Source: Planctomycetota bacterium (lineage in GTDB: Bacteria; Planctomycetota; UBA8742; UBA2392). Taken from it: DNA of 64,000 nt. The stretch's first letter is position 1. Each line of letters opens with the position of its first letter. The stretch is from NCBI GenBank assembly GCA_019912315.1, contig JAIOJA010000020.1:32547-96546 (forward strand), given 5' to 3'. The translations under genes and the position numbers were made by a program. Under the pieces are notes generated by a model. That model saw nothing but the letters and a program-made list of their open reading frames with translations, was not told where the DNA came from and searched no databases. Shown here in pieces: positions 50,712-57,552 of the stretch.

Positions 50712-50827
50712 TGTCATTCCCTTCATCAATGACCGGTCAGGATAGCGCCTCCGTCAACACCGACCATGGGGTGCGCGAATCAACAGCCTTGATTCTCTCT
50801 TGTCGCGAGCCTATGTAGACTCTACGC

Positions 50828-51103
50828 ATGCCCGTTACCGCTGAAGTCGAGCTACTGAACAAATACGGCCTTCACCAGCGCCCCGCAATGAAGGTCATTG
50901 AAACCGCCTCGCGGTTCGGGGCCGACGTGTACCTGGTTCGCGGCCAGCAGCGCTGCAACGCCAAAAGCATCATCGACGTGATTATGCTCGCCGCTGAGAA
51001 AGGCACGAAGCTGGTCGTTGAGGCGGACGGCGCCGACGCCGACGAGGCCGTGACCGCGCTGATCGAGCTGTTCAAGAACAAGTTCTACCTGTCCGAAGAT
51101 TGA
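50828..51103 (+). CDS. Phosphocarrier protein HPr
   Basis: 91 residues. The phosphorylated histidine is H16 in KYGLHQRPAM and the regulatory serine is Ser47 in NAKSIIDVIML, the Gram-positive-type site phosphorylated by HPr kinase in many bacteria. The fold otherwise matches the family. HPr carries phosphate from enzyme I to sugar permeases, or regulates carbon metabolism. No enzyme I, enzyme II or hprK gene is in the window, so it may serve a regulatory PTS like that of planctomycetes and proteobacteria. It lies divergent from the CobW gene with a 116-bp gap for promoters. Confidence 0.95.
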   Translation: MPVTAEVELLNKYGLHQRPAMKVIETASRFGADVYLVRGQQRCNAKSIIDVIMLAAEKGTKLVVEADGADADEAVTALIELFKNKFYLSED

Positions 51104-51109
51104 CGCCTG

Positions 51110-52396
51110 CTACTTGCCGCCTGTTGAAGCACCCGGCTTCTGAATCGCGTACGGGTCGGTCGTGCGCCAGCTTTCGCTTGTGGGCACCTGGTACTTCGGG
51201 GTGGACCGCACAAGCAGGCTGGCGTCGCCCTTTTCAGGCACGGTGAGCGGAATGCCCTGCTGGCGCATGTCGCGCAGCTCATTGCCGTTGGCGTCGTAGT
51301 AGCGCACCTCCACCTTGTGCTCGCCGGGCGGCAACTTCGCCAGCATCAGGTGCGTCTCGCCGGGCAGCAGCACGTTGCCGCGTGTGTCGGCCTCGGCATT
51401 CATAAGCAGGCTGGCGATCAGCACCGCCGCACCCACACCCAGCGCAACGGCGCCGCCAATTTTGACGCCGCTGCTCCCGCCGCTTTGCAGCAGCACACGC
51501 CCCACGTGCATGGCGGCAGCGCCCGTCGCGATGCCGGCTGTCTTGGCAATGGCCTTGCCATTCAGGATGTCATCCATGACGCGCCCGCCGCGAGTGATAG
51601 CCTGGTAGAAGGTGTCGCCAATCTTGTAGGCCTGGCCCAGCGACTCGCCATCCACGAAGACCTCGGCGAAGCTTTCGCGATACTCGCCCTGGTTGATGGC
51701 ACGGGTACTGCCGTGGTGACCCTCGGCGGTGAAGTATGGCCCTTCACCCAGCTCGATCATCATGACCGTGTTGGCTTCCAGTTGCGCTTCCAGGTTCAGC
51801 CATGGGATGTCGGGGTCAAAGTTTGCGGGCTCCTTCTCAAGGCGATTCACCTCTTCCAGCAGCATTTTCACGCCGTCCTTGTCGCCACGGTCAAGATAGC
51901 AGCGCATCCGCATGATGAACGGCGGCAGCCAGTCAGCCGCGTATTCACCCTTTTCGAGATCGCCCGTATCCACAAAAATGGCATTGCGGAAGCTGGCCAT
52001 GGCGTCTTCGACGTTGCCGTTTTCGAAGTACAGCATTCCGAGGTACCAGGAGTTGTAGGCACGCTCGTAGGGGTCGCCCATCCACCACTTCTGGCGCTCG
52101 CTGAAGAATTGTGCTTCGGTTATGCCGCCGCCCTTGCCGTGGTTCATGATATTCCAGGCGCGCAGATAATCGGCGCGGGCGCTGTCCATATAGCCCAGCG
52201 CCATCTTGGCGTGGGCGCGGTAGTTCAGCACCAGGGTCTGGTCGCGTTCCGGGAATTCGTCGAGTCGCTGGGTGTCGGCGAGCACCTGGTTGTAGCCACC
52301 CTTAGCCATGGCGGCCTTGGCGTCATAAACGGACTGGCAGCCGACCACGGCGGTCATGGCCACCAGCAGCAGCACGCATTTCAGGGCTTTGTTCAC
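51110..52396 (-). CDS. Lipoprotein with TPR-like N-terminal domain (COG3014-like)
   Basis: 428 residues from a GTG at 52396 (GAGGAA upstream). The signal peptide CVLLLVAMTAVVGC ends in a lipobox cysteine. The N-terminal half is helical with TPR features (YNQVLADTQRLDEFPERDQTLVLNYRAHAKMAL). A hydrophobic Gly/Ala-rich stretch (GATGAAAMHVGRVLLQSGG and VALGVGAAVLIASLLMN) is followed by a beta-rich C terminus ending in PYAIQKPGAS. This layout matches COG3014 proteins, which in many genomes neighbour LpoB-type genes as here. Function unknown; probably part of an envelope assembly. Confidence 0.75.
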   Translation of the reverse strand: MNKALKCVLLLVAMTAVVGCQSVYDAKAAMAKGGYNQVLADTQRLDEFPERDQTLVLNYRAHAKMALGYMDSARADYLRAWNIMNHGKGGGITEAQFFSERQKWWMGDPYERAYNSWYLGMLYFENGNVEDAMASFRNAIFVDTGDLEKGEYAADWLPPFIMRMRCYLDRGDKDGVKMLLEEVNRLEKEPANFDPDIPWLNLEAQLEANTVMMIELGEGPYFTAEGHHGSTRAINQGEYRESFAEVFVDGESLGQAYKIGDTFYQAITRGGRVMDDILNGKAIAKTAGIATGAAAMHVGRVLLQSGGSSGVKIGGAVALGVGAAVLIASLLMNAEADTRGNVLLPGETHLMLAKLPPGEHKVEVRYYDANGNELRDMRQQGIPLTVPEKGDASLLVRSTPKYQVPTSESWRTTDPYAIQKPGASTGGK

Positions 52397-52418
52397 GGCG
52401 TGTTCCTCGACAGGCCCC

Positions 52419-52488
52419 GTCAAAGGTCAAAGGTTGAAGGTCAAAGGTGGTTACCCTCGACCTTCAACCCTGAACAGTCAACATGTCC
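52419..52488. repeat. Foldback heptamer element between COG3014-like and lpoB-like genes
   Basis: Ten 7-bp units: GTCAAAG, GTCAAAG, GTTGAAG, GTCAAAG, GTGGTTA, CCCTCGA, CCTTCAA, CCCTGAA, CAGTCAA, CATGTCC. GGTTGAAGGTC (52432-52442) pairs with GACCTTCAACC (52459-52469). The element ends at the stop of the lpoB-like gene. Confidence 0.8.
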
Positions 52489-53111
52489 TAGCGGTAGACC
52501 GCGGACTTTTCAGACACGCGGCGGATCTTGTGCCCGCCCTTGAAGATCAGCTCATCGGTTTCCGTGTCAATCAGCTCGAAGGTGTACAGGATCGTGTCGT
52601 CCTCGTACTCGCCGTCAGTCATGGAAAGCGTGCTGAACTTCGCCTTCAGGAAGTAGTCGGCACCCAGCTTGGTGCGGCGTCCCGTACGGTCCGTGCGCTC
52701 GCCGCCCTCTTTGGCTTCCTTTTCCGCGGCCACGGCATCCTGCACATCGCTGTCACGCTGGCTGAAACGCATTTCGTCGCGCGTGTAGCGGTCCATCAGC
52801 TCAACCACCAGGTCTTCCTGGAAGATCTGGCTGACTTCGGGGAAACGAGTGTCGTTCTGTGGACGAATCACCGCGATGATCGGCGCCTCGCCGTACTTGG
52901 CAATGAAACGCTCCGTGATTTTCTGCTTTTCCATCTGGCTGGCAATTTCGTCCGTAACCTCCAGCAGGTCCATCGAGTAAGGCCCCGAGCTTTCCGGGCC
53001 CACTTCGTCGTCATCCAGGTCCTCGCGTGTGGACTGGCGGCAACCGGTACCATAGCCGCTGGCCGCGGCGACAAACCCAAGCATCAACAGAATGATCAAG
53101 AAGTGGCGCAT
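52488..53111 (-). CDS. LpoB-like penicillin-binding-protein activator lipoprotein
   Basis: 207 residues from the ATG at 53111 with AGGAGA upstream. A signal peptide (IILLMLGFVAAASGYGTGC) ends in a lipobox cysteine. The mature domain has LpoB family features: IIAVIRPQNDTRFPEVSQIFQEDL, QRDSDVQDAVAAEKEAKEGG, LGADYFLKAKFSTLSM and the closing YTFELIDTETDELIFKGGHKI. In E. coli LpoB activates PBP1b from the outer membrane. Together with the COG3014-like lipoprotein this pair is found in many diderms. PBP1b is not nearby. Confidence 0.85.
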   Translation of the reverse strand: MRHFLIILLMLGFVAAASGYGTGCRQSTREDLDDDEVGPESSGPYSMDLLEVTDEIASQMEKQKITERFIAKYGEAPIIAVIRPQNDTRFPEVSQIFQEDLVVELMDRYTRDEMRFSQRDSDVQDAVAAEKEAKEGGERTDRTGRRTKLGADYFLKAKFSTLSMTDGEYEDDTILYTFELIDTETDELIFKGGHKIRRVSEKSAVYR

Positions 53112-53190
53112 CGATAAGTCTCCTGTAGTCGGCCCCAAATGAGCGAGTGACAGGGTACCCCCCCGCGTGAATCTGGCAAGCCGTACTGCG

Positions 53191-53285
53191 GGTTGACAGT
53201 TGACGGTTTAGGGTCGACAGTTCCCGCAACCGGCAGTCGTGGCGGCATTTACCGCCAACTGCCGACCGTCGACTGTGAACCTGTC
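53191..53285. repeat. Foldback heptamer element before rluD
   Basis: Left units from 53191: GGTTGAC, AGTTGAC, GGTTTAG, GGTCGAC, AGTTCCC. A central hairpin CGGCAGT-TGGCGG/CCGCCA-ACTGCCG occupies 53231-53264. Right units: ACTGCCG, ACCGTCG, ACTGTGA, ACCTGTC. It ends 2 bp before the rluD ATG, so it also occupies the leader. Confidence 0.8.
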
Positions 53286-53287
53286 CT

Positions 53288-54328
53288 ATGGAACCGAATT
53301 TCAAGAAGCTCGAGACCACCAGCCTGACCGTGCCCGAAAGCGCCGAAGGGCAGCGCCTGGACCGCTATCTGGCGAGCGTCTGGCCTGACTACTCGCGCAC
53401 GCTGCTGGCGAACATGATCCGGGACGGGCTCGTTGAAGTTGCTGGCCTGAAGCCCGCCAAGGTGAAGCCGTCACTGAAGCTCGAAACCGGACAGGCCATC
53501 ACCGTCGAAAAGCCCGTGCTCGAGGAGCCGTCCCTTGAGCCCGAGGACATTCCCCTCAACGTGCTGTACGAGGACGAAAGCATTATCGTCATCAATAAAC
53601 CGGCGGACCTGGCCGTACACCCGCCCACGGCCGGTCGGGGCGGCACACTGGCCAATGCGCTGCTGTTTCACTTCGACCGGTTAAGCCCGGACCCGATCCG
53701 CCCCGGAATCGTGCACCGACTGGACGCCGACACCAGCGGCGTGATCGTGTGCGCAAAGGATGAATCGGCGCACTTCAAGCTGGCCAGACAATTTGAGGCA
53801 CGCAGCGTCCGCAAAGAGTACGTCGCGATCATTCGCGGGCGCATGAAGGAAGAGCGCGGCAGCATTGACAAGCCGATCGCCCGGCACCCCGACCACTACG
53901 AGATGCAGCGTGTTCATCCGGACGGCAAACCCGCGTACACAGCTTTCGAAGTCATGGAGCAGTGGAAGCGCTTCTGCTACGTGCGCCTGATGCCGAAAAG
54001 CGGGCGCACGCACCAGTTGCGAGTACATCTGGCCGCGATCAACCACCCGATCGTGGGGGACCGCCTGTACTCGAAGCGCCCGCCCCTGACCCGCAGTGAA
54101 GTGGAAGGGCGCGTCGCGCCGCCCGGCGAGGAGCCTCTGATCGCGCGCCAGGCCCTTCACGCGGCGCTGCTGGAATTCGACCACCCGCGTACCGGCGAGC
54201 GCGTGAAATTTGAAGCCCCCCTTCCCGAAGACATCCAGCGCGCTCTGGCCGCCCTGCGAGAAAGCGGGAAGGATCACGCTCCGCGGGCTGTTGGGCAGGA
54301 ACCCGAGACCCCGGAGATCTCATCGTGA
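53288..54328 (+). CDS. rluD: Ribosomal large subunit pseudouridine synthase, RluD family
   Basis: 346 residues. The N-terminal S4 domain (SAEGQRLDRYLASVWPDYSRT) is followed by the RluA/RluD catalytic domain with HRLDADTSGVIVCAKDE, in which the aspartate of HRLD is catalytic, then KSGRTHQLRVHLAAI. The family modifies 23S rRNA uridines near the decoding region (RluD: 1911, 1915, 1917) and helps 50S assembly. Its start abuts the foldback repeat and its stop overlaps the next gene's GTG by 4 bp, so the selenoprotein-like gene is coupled to it. Assignment to RluD rather than RluC is tentative. Confidence 0.92.
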   Translation: MEPNFKKLETTSLTVPESAEGQRLDRYLASVWPDYSRTLLANMIRDGLVEVAGLKPAKVKPSLKLETGQAITVEKPVLEEPSLEPEDIPLNVLYEDESIIVINKPADLAVHPPTAGRGGTLANALLFHFDRLSPDPIRPGIVHRLDADTSGVIVCAKDESAHFKLARQFEARSVRKEYVAIIRGRMKEERGSIDKPIARHPDHYEMQRVHPDGKPAYTAFEVMEQWKRFCYVRLMPKSGRTHQLRVHLAAINHPIVGDRLYSKRPPLTRSEVEGRVAPPGEEPLIARQALHAALLEFDHPRTGERVKFEAPLPEDIQRALAALRESGKDHAPRAVGQEPETPEISS

Positions 54329-54843
54329 AATACGCCGTCCTGCTGACACTTGCCCTGCTTGTCACCGCCTGTCCGAAGCCCAGTCCGCCGGTCGTCAGCG
54401 GCGGCAGTGCTTCCGGGTTCGCCATCGGCAACACCTGGGACGACAAGCCCCTGACCGTCGGCAAAGGCGATTTCGCGGGCAAGGGACTGGTGATCACGTA
54501 CTTCGCCACCTGGTGAGGCTACTGCGCGAAAGAAGCGCCCGTGCTGGCGCAACTTCAACAGACTTACGAGTCCCAGGGCGTGAAGTTCGTGTCCCTGACA
54601 ATCGAGGACAAGGACACACCGTCGGCCATCGAAGCGTGGCTGAAGAAGGCCGGGGCGCCGGGGCTGCTGACGGGCAAGGCGTCTCGCAACGCGGCTGCCC
54701 AGTTGCACAAGCTTGGCGGCGAAGATTTCGGCCCGATTCCGTCCACCGTGTTCATCACGCCAAGCGGCACGGTATCACAGGTTATTGTCGGCGCTGTCGG
54801 GCACGGGCAGCTAGAGCAGGCAGTGCTCGCGATCAAACCGTAG
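54325..54843 (+). CDS. Thioredoxin-like (TlpA type) lipoprotein with selenocysteine
   Basis: 172 residues with the TGA at 54514-54516 read as selenocysteine (U64); otherwise 63. GTG start overlaps the rluD stop (GTGA). The signal peptide VLLTLALLVTAC ends in a lipobox cysteine. A thioredoxin fold follows: YFATWUGYCAKEAPVLAQLQ, where WCGYC/WCGPC is the redox motif, so U replaces the first (nucleophilic) cysteine. Then VKFVSLTIEDK, a cis-Pro segment GPIPSTVFITPSG and VIVGAVGHGQLEQAV. The frame is continuous past the TGA to TAG. It should be an envelope disulfide reductase or peroxidase-like protein. Read-through is inferred from the conserved site. Confidence 0.88.
54535..54550 (+). promoter_or_regulatory. 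Candidate SECIS hairpin of the TlpA-like gene
   Basis: A 5-bp GC stem GCGCC/GGCGC with a 6-nt loop CGTGCT; the loop begins 24 nt after the UGA. A competing weaker stem GCGC(54524-54527)/GCGC(54535-54538) lies nearby. Confidence 0.5.
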
Positions 54844-54977
54844 CGTAAAGTTCCATTACACTGAGGAACAAATCTTTGCGGTTCTCCGGAATTAGTGATT
54901 CCCTTGGTTGCGGCGTTAACGCGCTAAGGCCGTACGAACAATGAACTTAGGGAATGCACTTAACGCCCGCGAAAGTT

Positions 54978-54993
54978 TGGCACGGTCTGCGCT
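54978..54993 (+). promoter_or_regulatory. Weak sigma-54-like promoter match
   Basis: The sequence TGGCACGGTCTGCGCT keeps the -24 GG and -12 GC at the correct spacing, but the TT before GC is missing. A start near 55005 would leave a 45-nt leader to the small lipoprotein gene. Speculative. Confidence 0.25.
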
Positions 54994-55050
54994 ATCCCCG
55001 TGCAGTTTGCTCGGAACTTTATAACAAACTTCAAATACAGGAGTTACGAC

Positions 55051-55179
55051 ATGAAGAAGCTCGCTCTCGCGGTCCTGCTGATCGCCTTCGGTGCAGTGAT
55101 GGTTGCAGGTTGCCCGGCCGACAACACCACCAAGACTGGCAACACCCCGGCCCCGGCCAACGCTGACGCCAACAAGTAA
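55051..55179 (+). CDS. Small lipoprotein, 42 aa
   Basis: 42 residues with a strong ribosome site (ACAGGAG) and ATG. A Lys-Lys N terminus, a hydrophobic core (LALAVLLIAFGAVMVAG) and a cysteine at about residue 21 (VAGC) form a complete lipoprotein signal. The mature part is only about 22 residues, rich in Thr, Asn, Pro and Ala (NTTKTGNTPAPANADANK). It resembles Lpp-like or entericidin-like small lipoproteins in design but not in sequence. A textbook terminator follows 35 bp later, so it is a single-gene transcript. Its abundance and role are unknown. Confidence 0.75.
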   Translation: MKKLALAVLLIAFGAVMVAGCPADNTTKTGNTPAPANADANK

Positions 55180-55213
55180 ATTCAACACCCGCTTGTCGGG
55201 CAAAGAAGGAACC

Positions 55214-55248
55214 GTCCCGGGAGAGCGCTCCCGGGACTTTTCTTTTTT
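55214..55248 (+). terminator. Rho-independent terminator
   Basis: A perfect 10-bp stem GTCCCGGGAG/CTCCCGGGAC with loop AGCG, followed by TTTTCTTTTTT. It ends the small lipoprotein transcript. Confidence 0.92.
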
Positions 55249-55308
55249 CCGTGAGAACCGCCTTCACCCCCGCACTATCCCCACTGACCGAATTTTCCGG
55301 AGGATATG

Positions 55309-56307
55309 ATGCGAATGTACAAAGTGCTGGCAGCGGTAGCGGCCCTGGCAATGATCTCACCGTTCGCCCTGGCCCAGGACGCCAAGCCCAAGAAGGACGA
55401 CCGCAAGACTGAAACCAAGCCTGAAGGCGGAGACGCCAAGGACGGCAAGGGCAGCTTTGACCGCGGCGACGAAAAGGCCGAGAAGTTCTTCAAGCGCGCC
55501 TACACCCGCGTCAACAGCGCCGAGGAAAAGGGGCTGCGCAAGCTCAAGGCCGAGGCGGACATCGCCGTTGACGCCAGCGCCATGGGCGCCGGCGAGTTTC
55601 CCTTCGAAGGCAACATCTGGTGGAAGAGCGGCGGCAAAGCCACCTGGGAAGCCGTGAGCGACGAAAACGCCGACAGCAACCCGATGATGGGGCAACTCAC
55701 GAACGTCGCCAAGGAAGTTTTCGAGCCGTACCTCGCCTACGTCACCGGCTTTGAGGCCTGGGACATCCGCTTCAAGGAAGCCAGCTTCAAGTTCGGCGAC
55801 CCTGTCATGGAAGGCGAAGGGGATAAGGCCAAGGAAGTCGCCAAGACCGTCGTCGTCACCTACGCCGATGACAAGCGCCCCGCAGACACCTTCACGGTTG
55901 CCGAAAACAAAGTCACCAGCGTCGAGCACGACGGCGTGATGGGCGGGCAGAAGGCGCGCCTGCTGTACAGCTTTGAGTATGAAGACATGGGCGACAAGCT
56001 GCGACTCAGCAGCATTACCGGCAGCAGCGAGATTGACGTAAGCGGCATGCCCGGCCAGGAGCCCGACCCGAAGAACCCGGTGCCCAAGGGCGCCACCAAG
56101 GAAAAGCTCGAAGGCACCATCAAGGTTGCCAAGTACGGCAAGGCCGGCGAGTACGAAATCGCCCTTGAGCTCGAGGGGAGCGTGAGCCTGATGGGAATGA
56201 AGTTCCCCGCCAGCTTCACCCTGTCGGAAGCGAAAGTGAACGATGAAGTGAAGGACGAGGACTTCCCGGACGGTACCGAAGACGAGCCCTCTGACGACGA
56301 ATTCTAG
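55309..56307 (+). CDS. Secreted protein of unknown function, 332 aa
   Basis: 332 residues from the second of two ATGs (CCGGAGG is 5 bp upstream). Signal peptide VLAAVAALAMISPFALAQ, cleavage likely after ALA. The mature chain starts with a charged low-complexity segment (DAKPKKDDRKTETKPEGGDAK), then a beta-rich domain: GNIWWKSGGKATWEAVSDEN, EAWDIRFKEASFKFGD, VVVTYADDKRPADTFTVAENK and LSSITGSSEIDVSGMPG, with a Glu/Asp-rich C-terminal tail. I do not recognise the family; planctomycete secreted proteins often have this architecture. It forms a single transcript ended by a hairpin at 56335. Confidence 0.78.
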   Translation: MRMYKVLAAVAALAMISPFALAQDAKPKKDDRKTETKPEGGDAKDGKGSFDRGDEKAEKFFKRAYTRVNSAEEKGLRKLKAEADIAVDASAMGAGEFPFEGNIWWKSGGKATWEAVSDENADSNPMMGQLTNVAKEVFEPYLAYVTGFEAWDIRFKEASFKFGDPVMEGEGDKAKEVAKTVVVTYADDKRPADTFTVAENKVTSVEHDGVMGGQKARLLYSFEYEDMGDKLRLSSITGSSEIDVSGMPGQEPDPKNPVPKGATKEKLEGTIKVAKYGKAGEYEIALELEGSVSLMGMKFPASFTLSEAKVNDEVKDEDFPDGTEDEPSDDEF

Positions 56308-56334
56308 TCTGCATCCCCACGTGCGGGCGGAATA

Positions 56335-56362
56335 AACAGGGACCGGCTTGCCGGTCCCTGTT
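56335..56362. terminator. Bidirectional terminator
   Basis: A perfect 12-bp stem AACAGGGACCGG/CCGGTCCCTGTT with loop CTTG, lying between the rightward secreted-protein gene and the leftward rsfS. Confidence 0.8.
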
Positions 56363-56374
56363 GCTGTCGCGCCG

Positions 56375-56755
56375 CTACGCAGCTTCGGATTCTTCGACTA
56401 CCTCGGCATCGGCCCAGGTCTGGTCGATGGCGTAGTACTGCCGCGCGTCCTGCTGGAAGATGTGAACGATCAGGTCCCCGAAATCCACCAGCACCCACCA
56501 GCCCTCGTCGCGACCTTCCGTGCCGATGGGCGATTTGCCGGCTTTGGCCTTCAGCTCTTTGCTCACTTCATCGGCCAAGGCGCGGGCTTGTGTGCTGCTG
56601 CCGGCCGTGCAGATCACAAAGTAGTCGGCGACGATCGTAAGCCCCGATACTTCGAGAAGTCGAATGTCGGTGCCCTTCTTGGATGCGCAGGCCTGATAGG
56701 CGATTCGCGCGGCTTCAAGAGTGTCTATGGCGCGTCTCCGTAAACGATCCTTCAC
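56375..56755 (-). CDS. rsfS: Ribosome silencing factor RsfS
   Basis: About 126 residues from a GTG at 56755; an ATG at 56833 would add 26 residues that run into a palindrome and are less likely. RsfS family marks: AIDTLEAARIAYQACASKKGTDIRLLEVS, then VADYFVICTAGSSTQARALADEV, followed by GWWVLVDFGDLIVHIFQQDARQYY. RsfS binds L14 on the 50S subunit, prevents subunit joining in stationary phase, and is normally next to nadD; here nadD is not adjacent. The cluster with ndk is atypical. Function by homology. Confidence 0.9.
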   Translation of the reverse strand: MKDRLRRRAIDTLEAARIAYQACASKKGTDIRLLEVSGLTIVADYFVICTAGSSTQARALADEVSKELKAKAGKSPIGTEGRDEGWWVLVDFGDLIVHIFQQDARQYYAIDQTWADAEVVEESEAA

Positions 56756-56773
56756 CAATTCTAACGTGAGCTG

Positions 56774-56858
56774 AGGGTCTGGTACAATCGCCGAAGGCGA
56801 TGTTTGGGAATGCAGGCATGCCTGCATTCCCAAGGGTGCCGAAATTGAGCCAGACCCT
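56774..56858. repeat. Nested inverted repeat with a 30-bp perfect palindrome
   Basis: Outer arms AGGGTCTGG (56774-56782) and CCAGACCCT (56850-56858) enclose a perfect 30-bp palindrome at 56804-56833, whose half-site is TTGGGAATGCAGGCA. It lies between ndk and rsfS and runs into the ndk stop codon. Confidence 0.8.
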
Positions 56859-57327
56859 AGCCCTTGTCTTCGTCGTTCCAGGTCCAGGCATCGACGGCGC
56901 GGCTGTACTCGAGCATCTCTTCAGGCTTGAAGAACAGCCCCAGCTCGCGCTTGGCGCTCTCGGCGCTGTCGCTGCCGTGCACCAGGTTCAGCCCTCGGCT
57001 TACGCCAAAGTCGCCACGGATCGTGCCGCCCTGCGCATCCGTGCAGAAGGTCTTGCCCATCAGCTTGCGGCAGTTGTCGACAGCTTTTGGGCCTTCGATA
57101 GCGAGTGCAACCAGAGGGCTGCTGGTCATAAACTTGACCAGGCCTTGGTAGAAGCCTTTGCCTACGTGGGCTTCGTAGTGCTTGGCCGCAAGCTCGGGGC
57201 TCATGGTCATCAGCTTCATGCCGACGATCTTCATGCCCGTGCGCTCAAAGCGCGAGATGATTTCGCCGGCAATGCCGCGCTGTACGCCGTCCGGCTTGAT
57301 CAGAATAAGTGTGCGTTCAATCGACAT
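56857..57327 (-). CDS. ndk: Nucleoside diphosphate kinase
   Basis: 156 residues. The active-site histidine is H117 in GLNLVHGSDS; N-terminal TLILIKPDGVQRGIAGEII and later GPKAVDNCRKLMG and KRELGLFFKPEE match the family. The enzyme swaps phosphate between nucleoside di- and triphosphates through a phosphohistidine, keeping NTP pools balanced. The size is slightly larger than the usual 140-150 because of a C-terminal extension SRAVDAWTWNDEDKG. It ends inside the nested palindrome and is divergent from the peroxiredoxin gene, with which it shares a 225-bp regulatory gap. Confidence 0.97.
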   Translation of the reverse strand: MSIERTLILIKPDGVQRGIAGEIISRFERTGMKIVGMKLMTMSPELAAKHYEAHVGKGFYQGLVKFMTSSPLVALAIEGPKAVDNCRKLMGKTFCTDAQGGTIRGDFGVSRGLNLVHGSDSAESAKRELGLFFKPEEMLEYSRAVDAWTWNDEDKG

Positions 57328-57373
57328 GGCTTCCTCCGGTTTTGGGGCGGGAGCCTACACAACCCCGCCCAAT

Positions 57374-57418
57374 AGTCCAACAGGTGTGCCGATTGTTGGA
57401 CTTCGGGGCAATTGGACT
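57374..57418. promoter_or_regulatory. Inverted-repeat operator candidate upstream of the peroxiredoxin gene
   Basis: A perfect 9-bp inverted repeat AGTCCAACA/TGTTGGACT (57374-57382 with 57394-57402) is followed by a third half-site TTGGACT at 57412-57418. It lies between ndk and the Sec peroxiredoxin gene and could bind a peroxide or metal regulator. No match to a named box was made. Confidence 0.4.
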
Positions 57419-57438
57419 GAACGACTCCAATTTGTTTC

Positions 57439-57466
57439 TTGAGGGCGCGTCGGTCCGGATTATGAT
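57439..57466 (+). promoter_or_regulatory. Sigma-70-like promoter of the peroxiredoxin gene
   Basis: TTGAGG at 57439-57444 and TATGAT at 57461-57466 with a 16-bp spacer. This would put the start near 57473 and give a leader of about 80 nt. Prediction by eye. Confidence 0.4.
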
Positions 57467-57552
57467 TCCCCTCCCCGGCGTTGTGGGCACGGGATTGTCC
57501 GCGCTGCGCCGGTTTGACAATGTTCACTAACTCTGGAACAGAGAGGTTTAAC

